Assembly: GCA_005804005.1 (NCBI GenBank)
Contig: SYPI01000217.1
Location: 1 to 7,346, forward strand
From: Planctomycetia bacterium
GTDB taxonomy: Bacteria; Planctomycetota; Phycisphaerae; Phycisphaerales; SM1A02
DNA: 7,346 nucleotides
Reading direction: 5' to 3'
How positions within the stretch are numbered: the first letter of the stretch is position 1; each line of letters opens with the position of its first letter. The notes beneath the pieces are model-generated. The model saw nothing but the letters and a program-made list of their open reading frames with translations. It was not told the origin of the DNA and ran no database searches. Positions 1 to 7,346 of the stretch are shown piece after piece. Both the position numbers and the translations under genes were made by a program.

Positions 1-1
1 C

Positions 2-148
2 GACATTGTTGAGCTGGTCATGGAGTTCGAGGACCAGTTCGGCACGACCATCCCCGATGATCAGGCGGACAAGATCCAGACCGTTGGACACGCCATCGAC
101 TTCATCAAGTCCCACATGGGACAGGGCCAGGGGAAGGCGACTTCCTGA
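2..148 (+). CDS. acpP: Acyl carrier protein, C-terminal part (5' end outside window)
   Basis: The visible 48 residues begin [14 protein letters not shown] and continue with [19 protein letters not shown], which is the helix II to helix IV region of a type II fatty-acid-synthase acyl carrier protein. The protein carries acyl chains as thioesters on a 4'-phosphopantetheine arm in the cytoplasm. The modified serine of the DSLD motif lies two residues before the first visible codon, so it is just outside the window. The acidic helix II ([10 protein letters not shown]) is the known docking surface for partner enzymes such as FabF. The end is normal: a short polar tail (GQGQGKATS) and a TGA stop. 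It lies 53 bases upstream of fabF on the same strand, the classical acpP-fabF order. A dedicated polyketide ACP is possible but less likely, given the partner gene and the ordinary sequence. Confidence 0.93.
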   Translation, partial: DIVELVMEFEDQFGTTIPDDQADKIQTVGHAIDFIKSHMGQGQGKATS

Positions 149-201
149 GGTGTCTGGCGGCGACTGGCGCATGAGTTCGGCTGGTTCCGGCTGCTGATCG
201 C

Positions 202-1458
<1,257 letters not shown>

Positions 1459-1473
1459 GGCGCGTGGGGCACC

Positions 1474-2730
1474 GTGGACTACCGCCGGAAGAAGCGTGCC
1501 ATGCACCACGCCGAGGCGCACGCCGGCGATCTTGCTCCAATTCGGGTGCTGCAGCATGAAATGGTCCCGCAGGGGGCCCCGGAACTGATCGTTGATTCTG
1601 CCGGGCTGAATGACTTGCTCGACCACCTGCGAGGCCAGGAGTCGTTCGCCTACGACACCGAATTCATCGGCGAAGAGACGTTTCGGCCGCGCATCTGCCT
1701 GATACAGATCGCCACCACTGAGCGAGTGGCCTTGGTCGATCCACTGGCCTTCCCGAGTCTTGATGAACTGTGGCGCGTGGTCTGCGATGGCGGCCGCACA
1801 ACAATCGTGCACGCTGGTGGTCAGGATGTCGATGCCGCGCAGCGGGCCTGCGGCTCGCCAGCGGCAAACATCTTCGACACTCAAATCGCCGCCGGAATGG
1901 CCGGCATGCCATGGCCAGCCAGCCTCTCCAGCACGGTGCAGATGCTCACTGGCCACCATCTTGCCAAGGGACACACCTTCACCGACTGGGATGCGCGGCC
2001 GCTGAGTGATTCACAGCTGCGTTATGCCGCCGACGATGTGCGCTACCTGCCGCTGGCTTGGCACCTGCTGCGCGAGCGACTTAGCACAGCCGGACGGCTG
2101 TCTTGGGCTCTGGCGGAATGTGCCGCCTCAGTCCGATCGGTCGATGAGTTTGATCCAGTGGCCCATGTGCGTCGGGCCTGCAAGGGGCTGACCATGCGCC
2201 CGCGCACGCTCACCATGCTGCGCGAACTGGTGCTGCTTCGCCATGGCCTAGCTCGCGAGGCTGATGTCCCGCCACGCACCCTGCTGCCAGACGGTCCGAT
2301 GCTCGATCTGGCCCGGGCCAAGCCCGATTCGATGGAGAAACTAGCCCAGACCCGCGGGCTGCCGCGGCCGGTCATTGAGCGGCACGGCGCGCGAATCCTC
2401 GAGGTGCTGCGCGCCGCGGCGGCCATGTCGCCGGAGCGCGACAAGATCTGGACAGCGCCCGACGAGACCGCTCAGGATCGGATGCGCATCGACGCCCTGT
2501 GGTCGATCATCTCCCTGCGCTGCATTTCTCAGGGCCTGGCGCCGACCCTGCTTCTTTCGCGCGCCGATCTGGCCCGCTGGTATCTGGCTCGCGCCAAGGA
2601 CCCGCAGGCGCCCCTCTTTGACGCCACCGACTGGCGCAGCGAGGCCCTGGGCCACTGGCTGGAAGCCTTCGTGCACGGCAACTCCAACTTCTCGGTTCAG
2701 TGGGGCCCCGACGGCCCAACGCACGCCTAG
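1474..2730 (+). CDS. rnd: Ribonuclease D-type 3'-5' exoribonuclease with HRDC domain
   Basis: This is a DEDD-superfamily 3'-5' exonuclease of the RNase D type, expected to trim the 3' ends of tRNA precursors and other structured RNAs using two metal ions. Numbered from the GTG at 1474, exonuclease motif I is YDTEFIGEETF (Asp61, Glu63), motif II contains Asp118 in IVHAGGQD, and motif III is Tyr184-x3-Asp188 in YAADDVRYL, so the DEDDy set looks complete. Residues about 237-315 resemble an HRDC nucleic-acid-binding domain. Residues about 335-400, with LLLSRADLARW and an arginine/tryptophan-rich end, resemble the second C-terminal helical domain of RNase D. The start is uncertain: GTG 1474 has only a close GGGG, while ATG 1501 has a purine-rich GGAAGAAG six bases upstream. 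Homology starts near residue 36, so it does not decide. The stop codon lies in a CTAG shared with the opposing DUF1501 gene. Confidence 0.92.
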   Translation: MDYRRKKRAMHHAEAHAGDLAPIRVLQHEMVPQGAPELIVDSAGLNDLLDHLRGQESFAYDTEFIGEETFRPRICLIQIATTERVALVDPLAFPSLDELWRVVCDGGRTTIVHAGGQDVDAAQRACGSPAANIFDTQIAAGMAGMPWPASLSSTVQMLTGHHLAKGHTFTDWDARPLSDSQLRYAADDVRYLPLAWHLLRERLSTAGRLSWALAECAASVRSVDEFDPVAHVRRACKGLTMRPRTLTMLRELVLLRHGLAREADVPPRTLLPDGPMLDLARAKPDSMEKLAQTRGLPRPVIERHGARILEVLRAAAAMSPERDKIWTAPDETAQDRMRIDALWSIISLRCISQGLAPTLLLSRADLARWYLARAKDPQAPLFDATDWRSEALGHWLEAFVHGNSNFSVQWGPDGPTHA

Positions 2731-4145
2731 CTGGCCGCCAGCCAGTGGTGCTGCACCTTGCCGTGCACATCGGTCAGGCGCATCTGCCGCCCGCCGAACA
2801 GGTGGGTGAGCTGAGTGTGGTCGACGCCCAGGAGGTGCAGCATGGTGGCGTGCAGGTCGTGCACTTCCACCGGCTGGTCAACTGCCTTGTAGCCGAGGTC
2901 ATCGGTTGCGCCGTGAACGCTTCCGCCGCGCACCCCGCCGCCGGCCATCCAGATGCTGAAGCCGAAGGGATTGTGGTCGCGCCCATCAGTCCCCTGAGCA
3001 AATGGCGTGCGGCCGAACTCTCCGGCCCAGACCACCAGCGTGTCGTCGAGCATGCCGCGAGCGCGCAGGTCCTTCAGTAGCGCAGCGATGGGCTGATCCA
3101 CAGCGCGCGAGTTTTCCTCATGCCCCTTGCGAAGATTGCCGTGCTGGTCCCAGCGATCGTTGCCAGCAGTCACCGGACAGGTGAGTTCGATGAAGCGCAC
3201 GCCGCGCTCGGCCAGCCGGCGGGCTAGCAGACACTGGCGGGCAAAGATTCGGGTCGGTTCATAGGCGTGATCCAATCCGTAGGCCGTCTTGGTGGCTTCG
3301 CTCTCCCCGACCAGATCCATTAGTTCAGGCACGGCGGTCTGCATGCGAAAGGCCAACTCGCAGTTGGCGATGGCGCTCTCAACCGCCTCAGCCCCGCCGC
3401 TTCGCGCCAGAAACTGCCCGTCGAGTTGCGCGGCCAACTGACGGACCCGCGCATCGGCGGCCGGGTCCGCCCCCTCCGGGGGACTCAGATTCGCCAGCCC
3501 CTCGCCCTCGGGACGCATGAGCGAAGCCTGGTGCGTGGCAGGAAGGAACCCGTTGCCAAGAACGGCGATACCGCCGGGAGGGATCAGCCCGCCATTGAGC
3601 ACCACGAATCCCGGCAGATCGTGTGACTCATTTCCTAGGCCGTAGCTCGTCCAGGCGCCCATGCTCGGCCGACCCGCAAACCCGGCGCCGGTGTGCAGGA
3701 AATAGTTGGCGTTGGTGTGTTCGCTGAACTTGCTGGTCATGGAACGCACCACGCACAATTCGTCGGCGCAGGTGGCCACATGCGGGAACAAGTCGCTCAC
3801 CCACAAGCCACTCTGGCCGTGCTGGGCGAACTTCCACGGACTGGCCAAGGTGTTGCCGTCCATATTGAACTGGGTCCGCTCGCGCGGCAGAGGGAACGGC
3901 TTGCCATCCCACTTCTCCAGCGCCGGCTTGGGATCGAAGGTGTCGATCTGGCTCGGGCCGCCATCCATGTATAGGAAGATCACTCGGCGCGCCGCCGGAG
4001 TGCGCCCGCCACCTGCGGCAAGCACACTGAGCGTGTCGCCCCGCGCCATGGCCGCGAAGGCCACCGCCCCGAAACCGCTCATGCACGACAGCAGCATCTG
4101 GCGGCGGGTCAGCGGGCGAGGTTGGAAGTGACAACAGTGGTGCAT
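2727..4145 (-). CDS. DUF1501 family exported protein (alkaline-phosphatase-like fold, Tat-type signal)
   Basis: This 472-residue protein belongs to DUF1501 (PF07394), common in Planctomycetota and placed in the alkaline-phosphatase/sulfatase-like superfamily; its substrate is unknown. Numbered from the ATG at 4145, visible motifs are YMDGGPSQIDTFDPKP (59-74), RWDQHGNL (331-338), WAGEFGRTP (373-381), GRDHNPFGF (388-396), the glycine-rich AGGGVRGG (401-408), HDLHATMLHLLG (429-440) and RLTDVHG (456-462). The Asp, His and Glu residues in these motifs are the likely metal ligands. The N-terminus has a twin-arginine motif, LTRRQMLL (12-19), followed by a hydrophobic stretch to AAMA (about 31-34), suggesting folded export by the Tat system. 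The frame opens further up at an ATG at 4178, but that start overlaps the upstream gene by 29 bases and leaves an unusually long segment before the arginines, so I prefer 4145, four bases after the upstream stop. It is probably translated together with the haem protein. Confidence 0.93.
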   Translation of the reverse strand: MHHCCHFQPRPLTRRQMLLSCMSGFGAVAFAAMARGDTLSVLAAGGGRTPAARRVIFLYMDGGPSQIDTFDPKPALEKWDGKPFPLPRERTQFNMDGNTLASPWKFAQHGQSGLWVSDLFPHVATCADELCVVRSMTSKFSEHTNANYFLHTGAGFAGRPSMGAWTSYGLGNESHDLPGFVVLNGGLIPPGGIAVLGNGFLPATHQASLMRPEGEGLANLSPPEGADPAADARVRQLAAQLDGQFLARSGGAEAVESAIANCELAFRMQTAVPELMDLVGESEATKTAYGLDHAYEPTRIFARQCLLARRLAERGVRFIELTCPVTAGNDRWDQHGNLRKGHEENSRAVDQPIAALLKDLRARGMLDDTLVVWAGEFGRTPFAQGTDGRDHNPFGFSIWMAGGGVRGGSVHGATDDLGYKAVDQPVEVHDLHATMLHLLGVDHTQLTHLFGGRQMRLTDVHGKVQHHWLAAS

Positions 4146-4149
4146 GGCT

Positions 4150-6900
4150 TCAGGGGAGCAGGACGAATTCCTTGGCATTGAAGAGAGCCAGCGCCAGCTC
4201 CTGCCAGGCGGCCGGGTCGGCGTTGCGCCCGTTCAGCACGGCCATCATTGCACTGCGTTCGTTCAAGTTTCCATCGCGGCTAAGGGCACTGCGAATCATC
4301 CGGCCCACCCGCTCACTGGGCCGAGCCGGATCGCCCGCCAACGCCGCGCCCCAGGCCGCAGCCTGGGCGCGAACGAACGGGTCGTTGGCCAACGCCAGAT
4401 ACTGGGCCGGGACATTCGATTCATTACGACGGCCGACGGTGGTGGTTGGTATGGGCTGGTCGAAAACGGCCAGAAGTTGGGCGGGAAAGTTTCGGCGGAC
4501 CTCCAGATAAATGCTGCGACGGCGGTCACCATCTAGTGGGCCACTATTGGCTGGCCGCCCCCGCCCCTGCATCGAGTCGGTCAGGTGAATGGCAACCGGC
4601 GGACCACCAACTGCGGGGTCGAGCGTGCCAGCATCCACCAGGATGGCGTCGCGGATGCACTCAGCATCTAGGCGGCGAAGGCGGCCGCGGTGCGGAATCT
4701 CGTTCAGCGGGTCGATCTCTTCGGCGCGCGGGTCACTGACGCGACTGGACATGCGATAGGTGCTGGAGAGAACGATCTGGCGCACCAGATTCTTCACCGA
4801 CCAGTCCGATTGGAACTCCGCCGCCAAGCGCTCCAGCAAGGCTGGGTTGCCGGGCGGCGTTCCCATGGATCCCAAGTCGTCGCTGGTGGCTGCCAGTCCC
4901 ACGCCGATGAGGTGCTGCCAGATGCGATTGGCCATCACTCGCGCCAGGAGTGGGCTGGCGCTCGAGGTGATGTTCATGGCCAGCGCCAATCGGCCGGAGC
5001 CAGTGGTCGGGAGATCGCCAACTGGCACCGAGGCGATGGCGGCGCGTGGCGTTGTGACGCCCGGGGTCCGATGATTGCCGCGATTGAGCACCGGTTCATC
5101 GCTCGCGGTCCCTTCGAGCAGACCTTGTGCCCGCAGCGGGGCGCCGATCGAGGCGGGTTCAACCACCTGATCAAGACGGCTGGCCAAATCCGTAGCCACG
5201 CCCGGGCTCAACTCGACCAATGGAGTGCGCGCCGGGCCGGTGGCGGATGCCGCGCTGGTTGCACCGGTTTCACGGCGCACTGAATCAATCATGATCCAGC
5301 CGGGTCCATCGTCGATGAACTCGAGGTAGGCCTGCTCACCTTGGTAGCGGCTGACATCGAGATTGAGGTCGGTCCAAGTGTCCGGGCTCTCGCAACTGGC
5401 AAAGACATGCTCGAAGAGGACCGGGTTCTGCTGATGGAGCGAGTAGCCGTCGATGGTGGCCTGAACCCGACATCCGGTGCCGCAGGCGCGGATGACAATG
5501 CGCTCACAATCGATCCGGAAGTCCGCTGAGCGCAGAGTGCCCTGCATGGCTGGTGCCACCGACTCGCTGCTGGCCACCCCCGAAGGGCTCTTCAGCAGCA
5601 CGCCATCAGCGGCCCGACCGATCTGCGACAGTTCGCTGGCACTCCGCGCGAATGCCTGCCCCGTGGTGGACCAGCCCGCCGGGATTGCCTGCGCGAATTC
5701 CTCGATGGCGGCGTCGCCGGCGGAGGGGGCGGCCAACTCAGCTGGCCTATCGAGGCTGAGTTGCGCCTCCAACTGCCGACGCTGTTCAAGAATCTCGGCG
5801 CGGCGCAGTTCGAGTTGCCCGCCGGGATCGAGGTAGGTCATGTGGCGCCGCGAACTTCGCAGCGTCCCAACCAGCGCGTAGTAGTCGCTGCTGGGAATCG
5901 GATCAAACTTGTGGTCGTGGCAGCGGGCGCAGGCCATAGTGGTGCCCAAGAACGCTCGCGAGAACACATCGATCTGGTTGTCGATCCGGTCGAGTTCGTC
6001 CTGCCGCACATCGACCGGGCCGTGCGTGCCCTGAGTCAGGCACCAGAACCCCGTGGCCAGTGGCGATTCGTCGAGTCCGGTGGCTGGATCGATCCGCGGC
6101 GCGCTCAGCAGGTCGCCAGCTACATGCTCCTGCACCAGTCGGTCGTAGGGCACATCAGTGTTGAAGGCGCGGATGACGTAGTCGCGGTACCGCCAGGCGT
6201 GGTCGATGCTGTAATCAAACTCGTGGCCGTAAGTCTCGGCGTAGCGGACTAGGTCGAGCCAGTGGCGACCCCATCGCTCGCCGAAGTGTTCGGAGGCCAG
6301 CAGACGCTCGACCGCTTCCTCGTAGGCCTCGGGCCGGGTGTCAGCGGCGAAGGCTGCGACCTCGTCGGCGCTAGGAGGCAGTCCGATGAGGTCGAAGGAC
6401 AAGCGACGCAGCAGCGTGGCACGGTCGGCTTCCTCGGCCGGGGCAATGCCGCGTTTCTCGAGTGCTGCGAGAACGAATGCGTCGAGTTGCTTGCGGCACC
6501 AGTTGCCGTCGGCAATCGGCGGAACCGCTGGCGCCGCTATCGGCTCCCAGGACCAATGATTTCCGTACTTGGCGCCCTCGTCTATCCAACGGGTGAGGAT
6601 GGCCAACTCAGCCGCCGAAACCGCCGGGCGGTCATCGGGCGGCATGCGCTCATCGGGGTCGGGGCTGCCCACTCTGGCGATCAGTTGGCTCAACTCCGGC
6701 CGGCCAGCAACGATCGCCGGGCCGTCGTCGCGCAGCGCCAGCGCCGAGTGCGGGTCGTCGAGCCGGAGGTCAGACTTTCGACCGGAAGAGTCCGGGCCAT
6801 GACACACCAGACAGTGGCGCGCCAGTATCGGGCGGACATCGCGGGAAAAATCGAGCGGTTCGCCTGTTTGAATCGCCAAGGCCGCGACGAAAACAGGCAT
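4150..6900 (-). CDS. PSCyt1-DUF1549-DUF1553 cytochrome-c-like protein
   Basis: This 916-residue protein has the planctomycete multi-domain layout. Residues about 15-110 form a cytochrome-c-like PSCyt1 domain with CLVCHG (Cys30, Cys33, His34) and a candidate distal haem ligand Met86 in DERMPP. Residues about 135-345 form DUF1549 (PSCyt2), with GERWGRHWLDLVRYAETYG and a second haem motif, CARCHDHKFDPIP (Cys324, Cys327, His328). A short charged helix (about 363-382) may be a coiled coil. Residues about 395-545 look like an inserted beta-sandwich domain. Residues about 640-895 form DUF1553 (PSD1), with RVMANRIWQHLIGVGL, LSSTYRMSSR and RRLDAECIRDAI. Covalent haem attachment requires export, yet the N-terminus is short (MPVFVAALAIQT) and lacks an early positive charge; an in-frame TGA directly precedes the ATG, so no upstream extension is possible. 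The DUF1501 gene follows after four bases. Redox or carbohydrate-related roles have been suggested for the family, but the function is unknown. Confidence 0.93.
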   Translation of the reverse strand: MPVFVAALAIQTGEPLDFSRDVRPILARHCLVCHGPDSSGRKSDLRLDDPHSALALRDDGPAIVAGRPELSQLIARVGSPDPDERMPPDDRPAVSAAELAILTRWIDEGAKYGNHWSWEPIAAPAVPPIADGNWCRKQLDAFVLAALEKRGIAPAEEADRATLLRRLSFDLIGLPPSADEVAAFAADTRPEAYEEAVERLLASEHFGERWGRHWLDLVRYAETYGHEFDYSIDHAWRYRDYVIRAFNTDVPYDRLVQEHVAGDLLSAPRIDPATGLDESPLATGFWCLTQGTHGPVDVRQDELDRIDNQIDVFSRAFLGTTMACARCHDHKFDPIPSSDYYALVGTLRSSRRHMTYLDPGGQLELRRAEILEQRRQLEAQLSLDRPAELAAPSAGDAAIEEFAQAIPAGWSTTGQAFARSASELSQIGRAADGVLLKSPSGVASSESVAPAMQGTLRSADFRIDCERIVIRACGTGCRVQATIDGYSLHQQNPVLFEHVFASCESPDTWTDLNLDVSRYQGEQAYLEFIDDGPGWIMIDSVRRETGATSAASATGPARTPLVELSPGVATDLASRLDQVVEPASIGAPLRAQGLLEGTASDEPVLNRGNHRTPGVTTPRAAIASVPVGDLPTTGSGRLALAMNITSSASPLLARVMANRIWQHLIGVGLAATSDDLGSMGTPPGNPALLERLAAEFQSDWSVKNLVRQIVLSSTYRMSSRVSDPRAEEIDPLNEIPHRGRLRRLDAECIRDAILVDAGTLDPAVGGPPVAIHLTDSMQGRGRPANSGPLDGDRRRSIYLEVRRNFPAQLLAVFDQPIPTTTVGRRNESNVPAQYLALANDPFVRAQAAAWGAALAGDPARPSERVGRMIRSALSRDGNLNERSAMMAVLNGRNADPAAWQELALALFNAKEFVLLP
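5266..5718 (-). other. Predicted beta-sandwich (jelly-roll-like) insert within the haem protein
   Basis: Residues about 395-545 of the 916-residue protein separate the DUF1549 and DUF1553 domains. The segment shows alternating hydrophobic strands and turns: GTLRSADFRIDCERIVIRACG, then CRVQATIDGYSL, then TWTDLNLDVSRYQG, and finally AYLEFIDDGPGWIMIDSVR. This pattern, ending in a buried 'D..GWI.ID.V' strand, is typical of galactose-binding-like carbohydrate-binding modules. The fold is inferred from sequence pattern only; ligand residues cannot be assigned. Such a module would suit a protein acting on a polysaccharide or glycan outside the cytoplasm. Confidence 0.5.
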
Positions 6901-6909
6901 TCACGAAGG

Positions 6910-6937
6910 GTAACTCACCAGTGAGCGCGGACAAGCC
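6910..6937 (-). promoter_or_regulatory. Weak candidate promoter for the haem-protein/DUF1501 pair
   Basis: On the minus strand, TTGTCC (6937-6932) matches four of six -35 bases. After a 16-base spacer, TACCCT (about 6915-6910) keeps only the TAnnnT pattern of a -10 box. Transcription would start at or within a few bases of the ATG at 6900. The -35 overlaps that of the divergent plus-strand candidate, so one regulator could affect both. The match is poor; the main argument is that this 64-base gap is the only place where a promoter for the two-gene unit would be expected. Confidence 0.2.
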
Positions 6938-6954
6938 GCCCTACTCCGTAGAAT
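6928..6954 (+). promoter_or_regulatory. Candidate sigma-70-type promoter for the flavoprotein gene
   Basis: TAGAAT at 6949-6954 matches the -10 consensus TATAAT in five of six bases. CGGACA at 6928-6933 matches the -35 consensus in four of six, with a 15-base spacer, slightly shorter than the optimum. Transcription would begin near 6960-6962, only a few bases before the ATG at 6965, so the message would be leaderless or nearly so. This agrees with the absence of a ribosome binding site. It was found by eye, and planctomycete promoter consensus is poorly known. Confidence 0.35.
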
Positions 6955-6964
6955 CTCCCCTCCA

Positions 6965-7346
6965 ATGCGCGACTGGGATCCCCGACCACCGGCCGACTCC
7001 GACTTAAGCGACCACGAAGTTCGCCTTGAAGGGACGCACCTTTCATCGCGGCGCATCGCCGTGGTGGTCACCGGTGGCATCGCCGCCTACAAGATGCCCG
7101 GCGTGGTGCGCGCCCTCCGCCGTCAGGGAGCCAGTGTGCAAGTGTTTGTCACCGCCGAGGCTCAGCGCTATGTAGCTGCCGAGGCGTTGGCTTGGTGCAG
7201 TAACACCCCGGTGATCAGCGCCTTGACTCCCGCCGCCGAGCACCTCTCCGACTCGATGCCGTTCGATGCCTGTCTAGTGGCACCAGCGACCTACAACACC
7301 ATCAACAAGTGCGCGCAGGGAATCGCCGACACGCCGATCACCGCCC
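6965..7346 (+). CDS. HFCD-family flavoprotein, phosphopantothenoylcysteine decarboxylase-like (3' end outside window)
   Basis: The frame stays open from the ATG at 6965 to the window end (127 codons). After a roughly 29-residue polar extension it reads RRIAVVVTGGIAAYK, the first strand and FMN-binding loop of the HFCD flavoprotein family (CoaC half of Dfp, EpiD, UbiX-like proteins). His93 in AEHLSD aligns by context with the catalytic histidine of phosphopantothenoylcysteine decarboxylase, and APATYNTINKCAQGIAD (106-122) corresponds to the PASANT motif region with its conserved asparagine (Asn111). The family decarboxylates 4'-phospho-N-pantothenoylcysteine in coenzyme A synthesis. A tyrosine stands where the motif usually has alanine. 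Whether a CoaB synthetase domain follows cannot be seen, so I give no gene symbol. A different HFCD decarboxylase is possible. It is divergent from the haem-protein gene. No Shine-Dalgarno precedes the ATG. Confidence 0.85.
   Translation, partial: MRDWDPRPPADSDLSDHEVRLEGTHLSSRRIAVVVTGGIAAYKMPGVVRALRRQGASVQVFVTAEAQRYVAAEALAWCSNTPVISALTPAAEHLSDSMPFDACLVAPATYNTINKCAQGIADTPITA

Noticed and set aside
149..201. A possible separate promoter or small gene between acpP and fabF.
   Set aside because: The 53-base gap holds no recognisable -10/-35 pair, hairpin or coding signal. Read-through from acpP is the simpler explanation.
2730..2746. A small hairpin just after the RNase D stop: CTGGC (2731-2735) pairs with GCCAG (2741-2745) around a five-base loop, a possible terminator.
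   Set aside because: The stem is only five pairs plus a wobble and is not followed by a T run on the plus strand. The bases also encode the end of the DUF1501 protein.
4083..4088. Cys21 in LLSC of the DUF1501 N-terminus as a lipobox cysteine.
   Set aside because: It lies only five residues after the twin arginines, too early for a lipoprotein hydrophobic region, and the -2 residue is leucine. A cysteine here also occurs in ordinary DUF1501 Tat signals.
4690..6924. Several plus-strand open frames of 160-220 codons opposite the haem-protein gene (for example 4690-5283, 5761-6252, 6262-6924).
   Set aside because: The minus strand has full-length domain and haem-motif support; these frames are its shadows and have no family features or start signals.

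Overview
The window is a GC-rich, densely coded bacterial chromosome segment, most likely from a planctomycete or a close relative. The evidence is the pair of minus-strand genes covering 2727-6900. One encodes a PSCyt1/DUF1549/DUF1553 cytochrome-like protein and the next a DUF1501 protein, a pairing that is strongly expanded in Planctomycetota. None of the starts is preceded by a clear Shine-Dalgarno sequence, which also fits that phylum. The assignment is an inference from gene content; there is no rRNA or other phylogenetic marker here beyond the housekeeping genes.

Left part (1-2730, plus strand): the 3' end of an acyl carrier protein gene, then a complete beta-ketoacyl-ACP synthase II (fabF), then a ribonuclease D-type 3'-5' exonuclease with an HRDC domain. 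The first two are consecutive parts of fatty acid elongation: the ACP carries the growing chain and FabF performs the condensation. The RNase D gene follows fabF by only 15 bases and is probably co-transcribed, though its function is in RNA processing.

Middle part (2727-6900, minus strand): a two-gene unit read right to left. First comes a 916-residue exported protein with two CxxCH haem-binding motifs and a predicted beta-sandwich insert. Four bases after its stop begins a 472-residue twin-arginine-type exported DUF1501 protein with an alkaline-phosphatase-like fold. The two probably act together outside the cytoplasm, but the substrate is unknown. The DUF1501 gene runs tail-to-tail into the RNase D gene, and the two share a 4-base CTAG containing both stop codons.

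Right edge (6901-7346): a 64-base divergent intergenic region with a weak promoter candidate on each strand, then the start of a plus-strand HFCD-family flavoprotein resembling phosphopantothenoylcysteine decarboxylase (CoaC/Dfp), cut by the window end. No tRNA, rRNA, CRISPR array, insertion sequence or obvious repeat was seen. I do not see a convincing undescribed system. The least understood item is the haem-protein/DUF1501 pair.
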